Assembly (NCBI RefSeq): GCF_008369935.1
Contig: NZ_VTUZ01000035.1
Coordinates: 1 to 64,000 of the forward strand
From: Paraburkholderia panacisoli
GTDB lineage: Bacteria > Pseudomonadota > Gammaproteobacteria > Burkholderiales > Burkholderiaceae
Direction: 5' to 3'
DNA length: 64,000 nt
How positions within the stretch are numbered: position 1 is the stretch's first letter; every line of letters begins with the position of its first letter. The translations under genes were made by a program, and so were the position numbers. The notes beneath the pieces were generated by a model. That model searched no databases. It had not been told where the DNA came from and was given only the letters and a program-made list of their open reading frames with translations. Positions 1 through 8,762 of the stretch are shown one piece after another.

Positions 1-99
1 CCGCTCGACGAGTCGCTCGCCCAGGAGAAGGACAAGGGATGTAGCGACCAGTGTTCCATAGACGCTGATATTCACGATGAGACCTCGAACGGTGAGTCT

Positions 100-230
100 G
101 GTAAAACGGCACGCGCTGGAAAACCGCTTGGCTGCAGCCTTATCGCGACGCTTTTGCAACAGGATATCGAGTTCGGCACCGTGCTGATCAACTGCTCGCC
201 ACAACAAGAACGCAAGCGCGCCGAAGCAGG
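100..230 (-). pseudogene. IS6-family transposase remnant
   Basis: On the minus strand a short open stretch reads LWRAVDQHG followed by LDILLQKRRDKAAAKRF. This matches the core of IS6-family DDE transposases, the stretch following the first catalytic aspartate with the conserved RRDKAAAK segment. The frame is lost right after AAAKRF, where the normal transposase continues toward its second Asp, and there is no start codon or usable N-terminus. I see no terminal inverted repeats. It is a scrap of a former insertion sequence at the left edge of the window and fits the truncated neighbouring genes. Family identity is from motif memory, not a search. Confidence 0.6.
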
Positions 231-310
231 TTCCGGCCGCCATTCGGGGCTTCCGACTCCAATCGAACGCCGCCCAGGGTTGTCTCGCTTCCGCCCTCGC
301 CGGCGGCAGT

Positions 311-658
311 TCAGGCCCGTCGAGCCCTGCGAATGGAGGGGATCTCCATGAGCCGCGCATGCCAGGCTTCGACGCGGGAAAAATCAGCGAGCGGCAGGCC
401 GGCGAGTTCGGCGAACGGGAGCACGCAGGCGACGCGAAAATCGGCGTAGGTGACCTCGTAGCGGACGAGCCAGTTCCTGCTCGCGAGATGCTGCTCCAGA
501 ATCGCGGCCGAGGAGGCAAATTCGTTCAAGGCCGCCTCGACGATCTCGCGCCTGACCGGACCGAAGCCGTAGTGCTGCCTGGTCACCCGTTCGAAATGAA
601 CCTGATCGCAATGAAAAGGGCCCGGCGGAACAGGTGGACACCTATGCTCCTCGCTCAA
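311..658 (-). pseudogene. truncated glutathione S-transferase, C-terminal domain only
   Basis: The 115-residue frame carries only the all-helical C-terminal half of a GST. Visible are helix-like FERVTRQHYGFGP, LNEFASSAAILEQHLASR, the N-capping stretch WLVRYEVTYADFRVA and the terminal helix WHARLMEIPSIRR. The thioredoxin-like glutathione-binding domain, about 80 residues, is missing. The first residues up to FHCDQ do not look like GST. Without the glutathione site the protein could not act as a transferase, so I call it a 5'-truncated pseudogene. Downstream on the same strand is the IS6 scrap, which may mark the rearrangement. Confidence 0.65.
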
Positions 659-1382
659 AATGCCTTTGGGTCGACGCCGATAATGGATCGCTTACATTCA
701 TCGAATTCGATGCGCGCCGTTCGACGGAGCATTCCCGTCCGGCGTGAACGTCCGCTTCGTAAGAAGTTGATCGTCCCTTGTGGGTCGACCCGAGCCGGAC
801 GCCGTCGGACTCAGTACGACCAGGAACGAACGGTCGACGCGGGCCGCCCCCGGATTGTTCTAAAACTTGCTCGGTTGCTATAGAAGTAGCCGCCGGAGCA
901 GGCGCGAGTGCACCCCTCTCAGACGATTCGCGAACACTTTGAATCTGCGCGCTAGCCCACCAAAGCGCACCGACGTTCGAGGGAGCGTTGCCTGGCACCC
1001 TTCCTCGATCCGCCGGCGGGCGCCGCGGCTTTGGGTGCTCGCGTGTTGTCGCGGCGTGGAGGCTTCCGTGATGCCCCCGTCGTGACGTTACAACTGTCGA
1101 TGGTCGCAAGAATCGGTACGGCGGCGTCGCTGCCTTCGGCACCCGTAGCTTTCGAAAATGTCCACGTCTCCCCGACCCGGTTGATTGGCACGTCAGCCGT
1201 GAGCATATATCCTTGTTCTTGGGTAATTCAGACAGACCAGCAATATTGCGGCACTGCAATATACGCCGGAAAGCCCTCGGGTGATTCCGATGGCAGACTC
1301 ACGCTACACCTTCTGTTCAGATTTCTTTCAGTTCCTGGCACTTCTTCACATAACCTTGTGCAGGCCGGCACGGGATCGAATC
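659..1382. other. gene-poor stretch
   Basis: About 0.7 kb with no recognisable gene. Several open frames on both strands are arginine- and serine-rich and look like noncoding high-GC frames. A small palindrome GCAATATTGC lies at 1240-1249, with a repeat of its left half at 1256-1262. That is about 120 bases upstream of the AhpF-like gene, so a regulator site there is possible but unproven. Confidence 0.4.
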
Positions 1383-2021
1383 ATGTTAAACATCAGTCTC
1401 AGGTCACAACTGCAGACGTATCTGCGAAACATCCGCAGACCAGTCGAATTGATCGTGTCGCAGGGTGGTGGACAAACATCGCACGAGATGCTGACGATGT
1501 TGAACGAAATCGCGTCGTTGACAGATCTGGTGACGGTAACCGAGGAGCCGCAAGGCGACGAACGCAAGCCGTCATTTTCAATCAGGCAGGTCGGAGCAAA
1601 AGCCGGCATTCAGTTTGCCGCCACTCCAACAGGACCTGAATTTTCGTCTCTCGTCCTCGCAATACTCCAGGTGGGAGGACATCCGGTAATAGCCGACCGT
1701 ACGACCATTGAACAGATCCGAACGCTAGAACGTGACTACTATTTCGAGACCTATATTTCACTCTCTTGCGGAAGCTGTGTGGACGTTGTGCAAGCGCTGA
1801 ACATGATGGCGGTGATCAATCCACGGATTCACAACGTTACGATCGACGGAGGAATTTTTCAAAGCGAGGTGTCGGCGCGTGATATTAGCGTTGTGCCGAC
1901 GATCTACATGAACGGCGAGATATTCGGCGAGGGGCGCAGCAGCTTTGCGGAACTCGGCGCGAAAATTCACGACATAGAAATGAGCATGAGAGCGGCACTG
2001 CGCGCAGCGCGTAGGCCGTAA
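1383..2021 (+). CDS. AhpF N-terminal-domain protein (free-standing)
   Basis: This 212-residue protein matches the N-terminal domain of the AhpF subunit of alkyl hydroperoxide reductase almost end to end. It starts MLNISLRSQL, has the first degenerate thioredoxin fold with EFSSLVLAILQVGGHP, then a second fold with ETYISLSCGSC (Cys129 and Cys132, the numbering of E. coli AhpF), the cis-Pro motif VPTIYMNGE and a final FGEGR. It stops where the linker to the FAD/NADH reductase module would begin. The usual CHNC motif is CGSC here. In AhpF this domain passes electrons to AhpC, but no ahpC or reductase is nearby. I chose the ATG at 1383 because upstream residues do not match the family. It may be a functional glutaredoxin-like protein or a decaying fragment. 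Confidence 0.75.
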   Translation: MLNISLRSQLQTYLRNIRRPVELIVSQGGGQTSHEMLTMLNEIASLTDLVTVTEEPQGDERKPSFSIRQVGAKAGIQFAATPTGPEFSSLVLAILQVGGHPVIADRTTIEQIRTLERDYYFETYISLSCGSCVDVVQALNMMAVINPRIHNVTIDGGIFQSEVSARDISVVPTIYMNGEIFGEGRSSFAELGAKIHDIEMSMRAALRAARRP

Positions 2022-2317
2022 GATCGCGCTGAAGCTTATATCGGTGGGAAGTAAATCCGGGAAAATTACGCCGGGGGCGCGGTTATCTGAAACGCTGAAA
2101 GGACGCACCGGGTGGGGCTCAGTCGAGCGCATCGGGCCGCGTTCGGCCATGAACGGACATTCGCGTGGACGGTAGACCGGACCCGGGAATGACGGCTTAA
2201 CGCACGATTTCCGTCAGCTATCGCGATGCGGCCAGGCATTGCTGCGTAACGTGGGCACGCAATCAACTTCCATTTGCGCCATGCCACCACGTCGTAGCCG
2301 CGACGGGCGCCTCCGCG

Positions 2318-2902
2318 TTAATGAAACAGATCGGCAGAGGACAGGATTCCACGATCGATTCCCCCTGCTATGAGTACCGTGCCGTCAGGTAGCAAGATGG
2401 CGGTGTGCTGTTCGCGCGCCTGACTCATGCTGGCTGTCGGTGACCAGGTCCCCGTGGCAGGATCGTACAGTTCATCTGAGGACAGGATGCTCTGGGCGAG
2501 CCCTCCGGCTGCGAGCACGCGTCCATTGGGCAGCGTCGTGGCAGTAAGTAAATCGCGCGCGTGAACCAGACTGCCTGTCCGCGACCAGGCCCCTGCGAGG
2601 GGATCGTAAAGTTCGGCGGATGACAGTGTGGTGCTGCCATCGGTCCCTCCGACCACGAGCACCCTGCCGTCAGCCAGCGAGGCTGCGGCGAAGCTGACAC
2701 GCACCTGGCTCATGCTACCCGTCGGTGACCAGGTACCCGTCGCGGGGTTGTAGAGTTCTGCAGACGACAGCGCTCCTCCATTGCGTTCGGTCAATCCGGA
2801 CGGCGGCACCGATGCCATGATGCTGTCGCCTCCGCCGTGGCAACCCGCAGCCAGCGTAGCCACCAGTAGAAGCAGGCCCGTCACACATCGCCTGATATGC
2901 AT
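2318..2902 (-). CDS. kelch-repeat lipoprotein, short
   Basis: This 194-residue protein begins with a lipoprotein signal: basic MHIRR, a hydrophobic LLLLVATLAAG, then the lipobox cysteine at about residue 21. After it come three kelch-like blades with the recurring pattern SSAELYNPATGTW..., ADGRVLVVGG and ...TAILLPDGTVLIAGG. A full beta-propeller needs five to seven blades, so this is either a partial propeller or a truncated member of the galactose-oxidase/kelch family, although the frame ends cleanly after a blade start (SSADLFH). It is probably anchored on the periplasmic face of a membrane. No functional partner is visible next to it. Confidence 0.6.
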   Translation of the reverse strand: MHIRRCVTGLLLLVATLAAGCHGGGDSIMASVPPSGLTERNGGALSSAELYNPATGTWSPTGSMSQVRVSFAAASLADGRVLVVGGTDGSTTLSSAELYDPLAGAWSRTGSLVHARDLLTATTLPNGRVLAAGGLAQSILSSDELYDPATGTWSPTASMSQAREQHTAILLPDGTVLIAGGIDRGILSSADLFH

Positions 2903-3230
2903 GGCCCTTGCCCTCGTCCTGTTTTCTATCAGGATAGGTCGCCGGGCCAGAATAGTCAGGCAAATGAGATGCGACCGCTAATGAGCGTCCGATGTCTGAG
3001 AAAGGTTGTTGCCGATCCGATCACGGTCGCCCCGGACCGGTGACCTTGATAGAGCGCAGGGGAATGGTCGTCGAAGTGTAGGTGCACTATGCCATTGGCG
3101 GAGCCGCCGATCGCGCGCAGCACACGCATTGCTGTCTCGCGCCAGGAACTTGTCGATTGTGAGACAGTCCGCGCGCTTTGGCGCGCTCTCCCGCGCTGCT
3201 CGCTAGTCATCTGTTTTTGGGCAACGCGCG
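2903..3230. other. intergenic region, no gene recognised
   Basis: About 330 bases between the kelch lipoprotein and the BON lipoprotein, both on the minus strand. A 92-codon frame on the minus strand here (2956-3234) resembles nothing I know and has a composition typical of noncoding frames. The promoter of the kelch gene should lie near 2903-2960, but no clear box stands out. Confidence 0.3.
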
Positions 3231-3575
3231 TCATTGCGGCCTGAGTTGCAGATCGTTGTTCACGGATTGCACCCCCAGCACGCCGCGCGTCACGGCAAGC
3301 GCTTTCTGTATCTGTACCTCCGAATCCACGTATCCCGACAACTGCACGACGCCTCGATACGTCGCGACGCTCATCGGCAATGATCTCAGCCCCGGGTCCG
3401 CGACGAGCGCCTGCTTCACCCGGGCGGCGAGCGCAGCGTCGTCAGTGGCGATCTCCCCCCGCGCGGTCACGGACGGCGGCACCGTCGACTTACAGCCGTT
3501 GGTGAACACGAACCCGGGCAACGCTAACACCGCGACGATCATCAACCGGCTTTTGATGTATGGTGCGTTTCGCAT
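3231..3575 (-). CDS. BON-domain lipoprotein
   Basis: 114 residues. The N-terminus has a signal sequence (KSRLMIVAVLALPGFVF) with a cysteine in NGCKS that could be a lipidation site. The rest is a single BON domain: DAALAARVKQALVADPGLRS, the VATYRGVVQLSGYVDS strand-turn with the typical glycine, then AVTRGVLGVQSVNNDLQL. BON domains bind phospholipid or peptidoglycan-associated partners, and small periplasmic BON lipoproteins of the OsmY/DolP type act in envelope stress. It stands alone, divergent from the sensor kinase. Assignment to the domain is secure; the exact role is unknown. Confidence 0.8.
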   Translation of the reverse strand: MRNAPYIKSRLMIVAVLALPGFVFTNGCKSTVPPSVTARGEIATDDAALAARVKQALVADPGLRSLPMSVATYRGVVQLSGYVDSEVQIQKALAVTRGVLGVQSVNNDLQLRPQ

Positions 3576-3830
3576 GTCGGATATGACATCCAGATTCCTT
3601 CATGTTGAATTGGGTGCGTTGCAGTAAACGCGTCACACATTTACTATCCTCTAACAACCCCATGGGTAGTCCCTGCTACCTCTTTGTGCTCGCGGCACCT
3701 CGTCGGATCAGAGCATTCGACTGTCACTGTATTGACGCGGAACCAGGTTGATCCCCACCCAGCGTATAAGGGGTGGAATTTTGACCGTCCCTGACTCTAC
3801 CCTGCCCAAACTCACGAGGGCGCACCCGCC

Positions 3831-5585
3831 ATGTCTATGGTCATCGCCGCCGTTGCTGTAGGTCTCGGAGCCTTAACCATCGTACTGCTGCTCATACGTC
3901 AGTCACGGCGGCGCGCGGCCGGGCACGGGCGGGTAAACAGCAAGGTAAGCACTGCGCAACCGAAAAACGCCAGAATGTCCGGTTGGCGCATCGCTAAGGC
4001 GATACCCGGCCTCGGCGAAGACTATCGTGCAAATTCTGCCGTTGACCGCGTTTTGACGACCAAGTTGGAACATCACGCCCGCGCGCGTGCGGCCAGGACG
4101 CGAGACACATCGAGAGACTCTATTGAGCAGCAGCGAGTGGAGAAGTCTCTACCCGGGATCGAAACACGCTTCCGAGCGCTGTTGGACGCGGCTCCGGTGA
4201 TGATCTGGATGTCAGACACAACTCGCCTTTGCACGTTCTTCAACAAACCGTGGCTGGATTTTACCGGGCGCACGCTTGAGCAGGAAATGGGCAACGGGTG
4301 GTCGGAGGGTGTGCACCCGGACGATTTCGAGCGGTGCCTGAATGTATATGTCTCATCGTTTGACGCACGCAAGAATTTCACTATGGAATACCGTCTGCGC
4401 CGGCGGGACGGGGCGTATCGTTGGCTCCGCGATACCGGGGTGCCCCAGACGGACGCGGACGGCACGTTCCTCGGCTTTGTCGGTTCCTGCGTCGACATCA
4501 CGGATCTCAGACAAGCAGAAGAGAAATTTCGAAGCGCTTTTGAATTTCTGCCCGTTGCAATTCTTATGCTGGATCAACGAGGTCGGATTGCGCTGGTCAA
4601 TGAGCAGACTGAAAGGCTCTTTGGGTATCGACGCAACGAATTGATCGGACAGCCCGCGACGATGCTCGTCTCGCAACTGATGACCAGTAGCAGCTCCAGC
4701 CCGCGGCCGGAGGCCTTAACGACGGGAGCAGCTCGCGATCTGCTCGCGCGGCGTGCGGACGGGACCGAGTTTCCGGTCGAGGCCAAACTCAATATGGTTC
4801 GATTCGAAGAGGACGTGTCAGTCCTCGCTACCATTGTGGACAGGACCGATCGAATTGAACTGCATCGGCACCGGCAGGAACTGGCCCACCTCGCGCGACT
4901 ATCGACGATGGGCGGACTGGCGGCTTCGTTTGCCCATGAGTTGAATCAGCCGCTTACGGCCATTCTGAGCAACACCCAGGCAGCCCAGCGGCTTGTGGAA
5001 GCCGATCCGGTTGATCTCGACGAAGTGTGCGAGATACTGAAGGACATCGTTGAGGACAACGCTCGCGCGAGCGAAGTGATCCGGGGAATTCGTGCGCTCG
5101 TCAAGAAAGGCGTTCCGGAATTCGCGTCGCACGACCCCGCCGTTGTGATCTGTGATGTCGTGCGGCTTCTACGTAGCGATGCCATCCAGCGCGGCATACG
5201 TGTGTCAATCGACGTCAATGGCGCTCCGGTCAAGGTGTATGGCGACAAGGTTCAGTTGGAGCAGGTCATGCTCAATCTCCTGCTTAACGCGTTCGAGGCA
5301 ATGGACGGTTGCGTGTCCAACGACCGCCGCGTGACAGTACTCGTCACGCATGAGGGCCCGCAGACCGTGCGCGTCGCCGTACGCGATCACGGGACCGGCC
5401 TTTCCGGCGACCAACTCGCAATGATCTTCAAACCGTTTGTTACCTCAAAGCCCAACGGCCTTGGCCTCGGGTTGTCGATCAGCCGCGGGATTGTCGAGAC
5501 GCACGGTGGCAGGCTTTGGGCCGAAAACAACACGGATCAAGGCGCGACGTTTTATTTCACGTTGCCGATAGTGGACACTGCATAG
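3831..5585 (+). CDS. PAS/PAS sensor histidine kinase (orphan)
   Basis: This 584-residue kinase has one N-terminal membrane helix (about residues 2-22) followed by a basic stretch. A first PAS domain spans about 110-230, starting FRALLDAAPVMIWMSD, with a PAC tail RDGAYRWLRDTG and VDITDLRQAEE. A second PAS spans about 230-340. The HisKA dimerisation helix carries the phospho-acceptor in FAHELNQPLTAIL, and the ATPase domain has the N box (LNLLLNAFEAM), G1 (DHGTGL) and G2 (GLGLGLSISRGIVE). The build resembles FixL/NtrB-type redox or small-ligand sensors, but the PAS domains lack an obvious haem or FAD signature. No response regulator is adjacent; the next gene is a broken LysR gene. Its signal and partner are unknown. 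Confidence 0.85.
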   Translation: MSMVIAAVAVGLGALTIVLLLIRQSRRRAAGHGRVNSKVSTAQPKNARMSGWRIAKAIPGLGEDYRANSAVDRVLTTKLEHHARARAARTRDTSRDSIEQQRVEKSLPGIETRFRALLDAAPVMIWMSDTTRLCTFFNKPWLDFTGRTLEQEMGNGWSEGVHPDDFERCLNVYVSSFDARKNFTMEYRLRRRDGAYRWLRDTGVPQTDADGTFLGFVGSCVDITDLRQAEEKFRSAFEFLPVAILMLDQRGRIALVNEQTERLFGYRRNELIGQPATMLVSQLMTSSSSSPRPEALTTGAARDLLARRADGTEFPVEAKLNMVRFEEDVSVLATIVDRTDRIELHRHRQELAHLARLSTMGGLAASFAHELNQPLTAILSNTQAAQRLVEADPVDLDEVCEILKDIVEDNARASEVIRGIRALVKKGVPEFASHDPAVVICDVVRLLRSDAIQRGIRVSIDVNGAPVKVYGDKVQLEQVMLNLLLNAFEAMDGCVSNDRRVTVLVTHEGPQTVRVAVRDHGTGLSGDQLAMIFKPFVTSKPNGLGLGLSISRGIVETHGGRLWAENNTDQGATFYFTLPIVDTA

Positions 5586-5621
5586 CTCGGGACGTCGCAA
5601 TCGCGGTCGACTCTGCCGGTG

Positions 5622-6180
5622 TGATGTCTTTCCCCGCCGCATCGGCTCTTATGACCGCCGCGGGTCGAACAGCGCCCACGACCTTGTCGATTTACTCGTC
5701 GTTGGTGAACTCGACCTGATCGTGGCTCCCGAGCCGAAAGCGGATGCAGACGGACTGTCGTTCGTCGAACTTTTACGCGACAGCCTGTCCGTGCTCGCCG
5801 ATGAGTCGCATCCGTTGCACCTCAAGCGCAATCTTCGGCTCGCTGATCTGGCGGATCAGGAATGGCTGCTACCGGGGCCGACCATACCTGCTCGTCAGCA
5901 AGTGGACGCGGCCTTCGCGAGGCTTGGTCTCGACGTGCCAAGGCTGCGCGTGGAAACGGATTTCGGCAGCACCTCGCTTCTGCATCTGTTGCGCCGCACC
6001 GCGATGCTCTGCGTAGCGGGCACGGAGTCATTTGACGCGCTGGAAGGATTGCGCGCGCTCAATGTCGATACCAACGAACTCGACTTGCGACGTCACATCA
6101 GGGCGGTCTTCCGAAAGGACGCGTACCTTTCTCCGCTCGCGCAGAGCATGATGGCACTGCTACAGGAATGGACCAACTGA
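5622..6180 (+). pseudogene. LysR-type regulator, C-terminal effector domain only
   Basis: In one frame from about 5622 the sequence reads DLVDLLVVGELDLIVAPEP, then LSVLADESHPL, LADLADQEWLLPGP and a final ...LSPLAQSMMALLQ. This is the second half of a LysR-type effector-binding domain. The DNA-binding winged helix and the first alpha/beta subdomain, about 110 residues, are absent, and the intact kinase gene ends only 37 bases upstream. The first in-frame ATG (5722) lies inside the domain. It is a 5'-deleted pseudogene, and the kinase's 3' end may sit at the deletion junction. Confidence 0.75.
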
Positions 6181-6269
6181 ACAATGCCAACATGGTTATC
6201 TGATCGATGCCACGCCCCTCATCATCGCGATGAGAGGAAACAGTAGAGGACTGCAAGGGAGGCTATGCG

Positions 6270-7019
6270 ATGCTCGCACTCTTTACCGATTTCGGAGCCG
6301 ACGACATCTATGTCGGACAGGTGCGCGTCGCCTTGCTGCGACACGCGGCAGCCGGTACCCCTATCATCGACGTGCTGCATACTGCCCCAAACTACAACTC
6401 GCAGGCAGGCGCGCATCTGCTCGCGGCACTTGCGCAGTGGTATCCGCCAGATAGTGTCTTTCTGGCCGTGGTCGATCCCGGTGTGGGTAGCGAGCGGGAT
6501 GCCGTCGTGCTGCAAGCCGACGGGCAGCGGTTCGTCGGGCCCGACAACGGGCTGCTTTCGGTCGTGGCGGCGCGCGCGGCGCGTACCCAGACCTGGCGGA
6601 TTATCTGGCGTCCAGCCGCGCTCTCCGCCTCATTTCATGGTCGCGACCTGTTCGCCCCGATGGCAGCATGGGTCAGCCGCGGCGAGTCGCCTCCCGACAA
6701 GCTCGTTGAGACGACAGGCTTGCGTGTACAGTTGGATGCGGGCGATCTCGCCGAGATCATATACATAGATCACTACGGCAATGCACTGACGGGGCTGCGG
6801 GCTGGAGCGGTGCCGAGGACTGCACGGCTGGGCATCGCAGATGCCGACGTCGAATATGCCCGGGTCTTTTCCGATGCAATGGCCGGTCAAGCCTTCTGGT
6901 ACGAAAACTCGATCGGGCTAGTCGAGATCGCCGTGAATCGCGGCAGCGCCGCGACGCAGCTTGGCGTGCGCATCGGAGCTGCCGTTCAAGTGAACAGGGG
7001 CCGTGAATCGGCAACATAG
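6270..7019 (+). CDS. SAM hydroxide adenosyltransferase (DUF62 family)
   Basis: 249 residues, about the family's usual length. The family hydrolyses S-adenosylmethionine to adenosine and methionine and is the relative of SAM-dependent fluorinase and chlorinase. The N-terminus MLALFTDFGADDIYVG carries the TDFG-D signature in which Asp contacts the ribose. VVDPGVGSERDAV and GPDNGLLS are further family motifs, HGRDLFAPMAAW follows, and DHYGNALTG lies in the C-terminal barrel. I see no fluorinase-type TYY/Ser158 loop, so halogenation is unlikely. A strong ribosome binding site (GGGAGG) lies 7 bases before the ATG. The gene stands alone and is convergent with the pyruvate kinase operon. Physiological role is unsettled in the family. 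Confidence 0.85.
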   Translation: MLALFTDFGADDIYVGQVRVALLRHAAAGTPIIDVLHTAPNYNSQAGAHLLAALAQWYPPDSVFLAVVDPGVGSERDAVVLQADGQRFVGPDNGLLSVVAARAARTQTWRIIWRPAALSASFHGRDLFAPMAAWVSRGESPPDKLVETTGLRVQLDAGDLAEIIYIDHYGNALTGLRAGAVPRTARLGIADADVEYARVFSDAMAGQAFWYENSIGLVEIAVNRGSAATQLGVRIGAAVQVNRGRESAT

Positions 7020-7099
7020 CGCCAGGCCAATATCCCGACGTCTCGCAGGCTGAAATGCTGTTTTTCCTCGAGGTTATCCACCATCCACGATAGCCGCAG

Positions 7100-7332
7100 A
7101 AGTCGCCGGGCTCGTGGCGGCGGGCAGTGACATCGAACTCGAACCGTTTGCTGCGCAGCAGCTGGGCGACCGCCAGGGCCTCGGCCAGCCCTTTCGCGGT
7201 CAGGCCCACGTCGGCCCACGACGGGGCGGCCGCGTAGCCGACGGCGCCGCCTTCGAGGGTGGCCGAGGCGGCGACTGTGGGGTTGTCGCGCGAGTCAAGG
7301 ATTTCGATTGCACGGATGTCGTTGATCCTGTC
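7100..7332 (-). pseudogene. chimeric enolase/phosphoglycerate mutase remnant
   Basis: Directly after the pyruvate kinase stop and in the same frame, the minus strand reads IRAIEILDSRDNPTV and LEGGAVGYAAAPS. This is the N-terminus of enolase (family form IxxREILDSRGNPTVE...LEGG..GxAAxPS) with the conserved Gly of SRGN changed to Asp. It then passes without a break into WADVGLTAKGLAEALAVAQLL followed by FEFDVT, the early part of cofactor-dependent phosphoglycerate mutase (WTDVDLTEKGxxEA). Neither enzyme's active site is present and there is no start codon before position 7209. I read it as the in-frame fusion left by deletion across ancestral gpm and eno genes that lay downstream of pyk. Confidence 0.7.
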
Positions 7333-8751
7333 TCAGACCTTGGCAATGTGGAGGAAGTTGGTGGTGCCGGCGACGCCGAAAGGCATGCCGGAGGCAATGA
7401 CGACAAAGTCGCCCGTCTGCGCGAAGGCTTCGCGTCGAGCGATCGCGCAGGCTTTGTTCACCATGTCAGGCACGTCGGAGACGCTTTCGTTGGCGTGCAC
7501 CGGATGCACGCCCCAGACGAGCGCCAGGCGGCGCGCGGTGGCGAGCTCCGGCGTCATACTCAGGACCGGCACCACCGGCCGTTCCCGCGCTGCGCGCAGG
7601 CTGGTGTAGCCCGATCGTGTGTAGGTGACTATCGCCGCTACAGGCAGCAGGTTCGCGGTCTGCTGCAGAGCGAGGCAGATCGCATCGGCAACCGCGGCCT
7701 GCGGCGCTGTGTGGGATGCATCGATCGCACTGCGGTAGTCCGGATCGGACTCCACCTCGGCGATGATGCGGTCCATCATCGCCACCGCCTCGCGCGGATA
7801 TTGTCCGGATGCGGACTCGGCCGATAGCATCACTGCGTCAGCGCCGTCGTACACCGCGTTCGCCACGTCGGAGGCCTCCGCGCGGGTTGGCACCGGCGAA
7901 GTGATCATCGATTCGAGCATCTGGGTGGCGACGACCACCGGCTTGCCAGCGGCCCGGCAGGCCCTGACGATCTGCTTCTGAATGCGCGGCACCTGTTCGG
8001 CAGGCAGTTCAACGCCAAGGTCGCCACGCGCGACCATGATCGCGTCGGCCGCATCAATGATCGCGTCCAGCGACTCGATTGCAGCGGGTTTCTCGAGCTT
8101 GGCCAGGACAGCAGCGCGCCCCTGCACAATGCCTTTCACTTCTCGAACGTCCTCGGGCCTCTGGACGAACGATAGCGCGACCCAATCGACGCCCAGGGTC
8201 AGCCCGAACTCGAGGTCGGCGCGGTCCTTGGGCGTCATCGCCGGGATGGGCAGCAGCACCGAGGGCACGTTCACACCCTTGCGATCCGATACCGTGCCGC
8301 CGGTGACGACCTGCGTATCCGCGAAGTCTGGTCCGAAGCGCCCCACCTTCAGACGCACCTTGCCATCGTCGACCAGCAACTCGGTGCCGGTCTCGAGCGC
8401 TGCAAAGATTTCCGGGTGTGGCAAAGGTGCGCGTGTGGCATCGCCCGGGGTCGGGTCCAGGTCGAGGCGAAATGCCGCCCCGGCTTGCAGCGTGACCGGA
8501 CCATCGGTGAACGTGCCGATGCGCAACTTCGGGCCCTGAAGGTCAAGCAGCACGGCGATGGGCCGCCCTGTGTCCCTCTCGACGCGGCGGACGATCTCGA
8601 GCCGCTCCTGGTGCTGGGCGTGCGTACCGTGGCTGAAGTTGAGACGGAACACGTCGGCCCCGGCATCGAACAGGGCGCGCACCGTGGTCAGGTCGGAACT
8701 CGACGGCCCCAGCGTGGCGACGATTCTGGCACTACGTTTGCGATGCATCAT
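7333..8751 (-). CDS. pyk: pyruvate kinase
   Basis: 472 residues, the full family length. It converts phosphoenolpyruvate and ADP to pyruvate and ATP in the cytoplasm. The start MMHRKRSARIVATLGPSS is followed by AGADVFRLNFSHG, LLDLQGPKLRIG, the B domain, LAKLEKPAAIESLDAII with the catalytic Lys and metal-binding Glu, and MVARGDLGVELP. MTRAEASDVANAVYDG-type sequence appears as PTRAEASDVANAVYDGADAVMLSAESASG, and the C-terminal domain ends the protein. I chose the ATG at 8751 because GGGGAG lies 6 bases upstream; an ATG at 8766 lacks a site. It starts 11 bases after gapN ends, so the two are cotranscribed in the sugar operon. It is likely a second pyruvate kinase specific to this pathway. Confidence 0.92.
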   Translation of the reverse strand: MMHRKRSARIVATLGPSSSDLTTVRALFDAGADVFRLNFSHGTHAQHQERLEIVRRVERDTGRPIAVLLDLQGPKLRIGTFTDGPVTLQAGAAFRLDLDPTPGDATRAPLPHPEIFAALETGTELLVDDGKVRLKVGRFGPDFADTQVVTGGTVSDRKGVNVPSVLLPIPAMTPKDRADLEFGLTLGVDWVALSFVQRPEDVREVKGIVQGRAAVLAKLEKPAAIESLDAIIDAADAIMVARGDLGVELPAEQVPRIQKQIVRACRAAGKPVVVATQMLESMITSPVPTRAEASDVANAVYDGADAVMLSAESASGQYPREAVAMMDRIIAEVESDPDYRSAIDASHTAPQAAVADAICLALQQTANLLPVAAIVTYTRSGYTSLRAARERPVVPVLSMTPELATARRLALVWGVHPVHANESVSDVPDMVNKACAIARREAFAQTGDFVVIASGMPFGVAGTTNFLHIAKV

Positions 8752-8762
8752 GTCCGCTCCCC

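Noticed and set aside
642..1259. A 205-codon minus-strand frame at the left end
   Set aside because: No motifs, Arg/Ser-rich, and no ribosome site. Treated as a chance frame.
6270..7019. Fluorinase or chlorinase function for the SAM-cleaving enzyme
   Set aside because: It has the general DUF62 motifs but not the loop and Ser residue that mark halogenases, and there is no halometabolite gene nearby.
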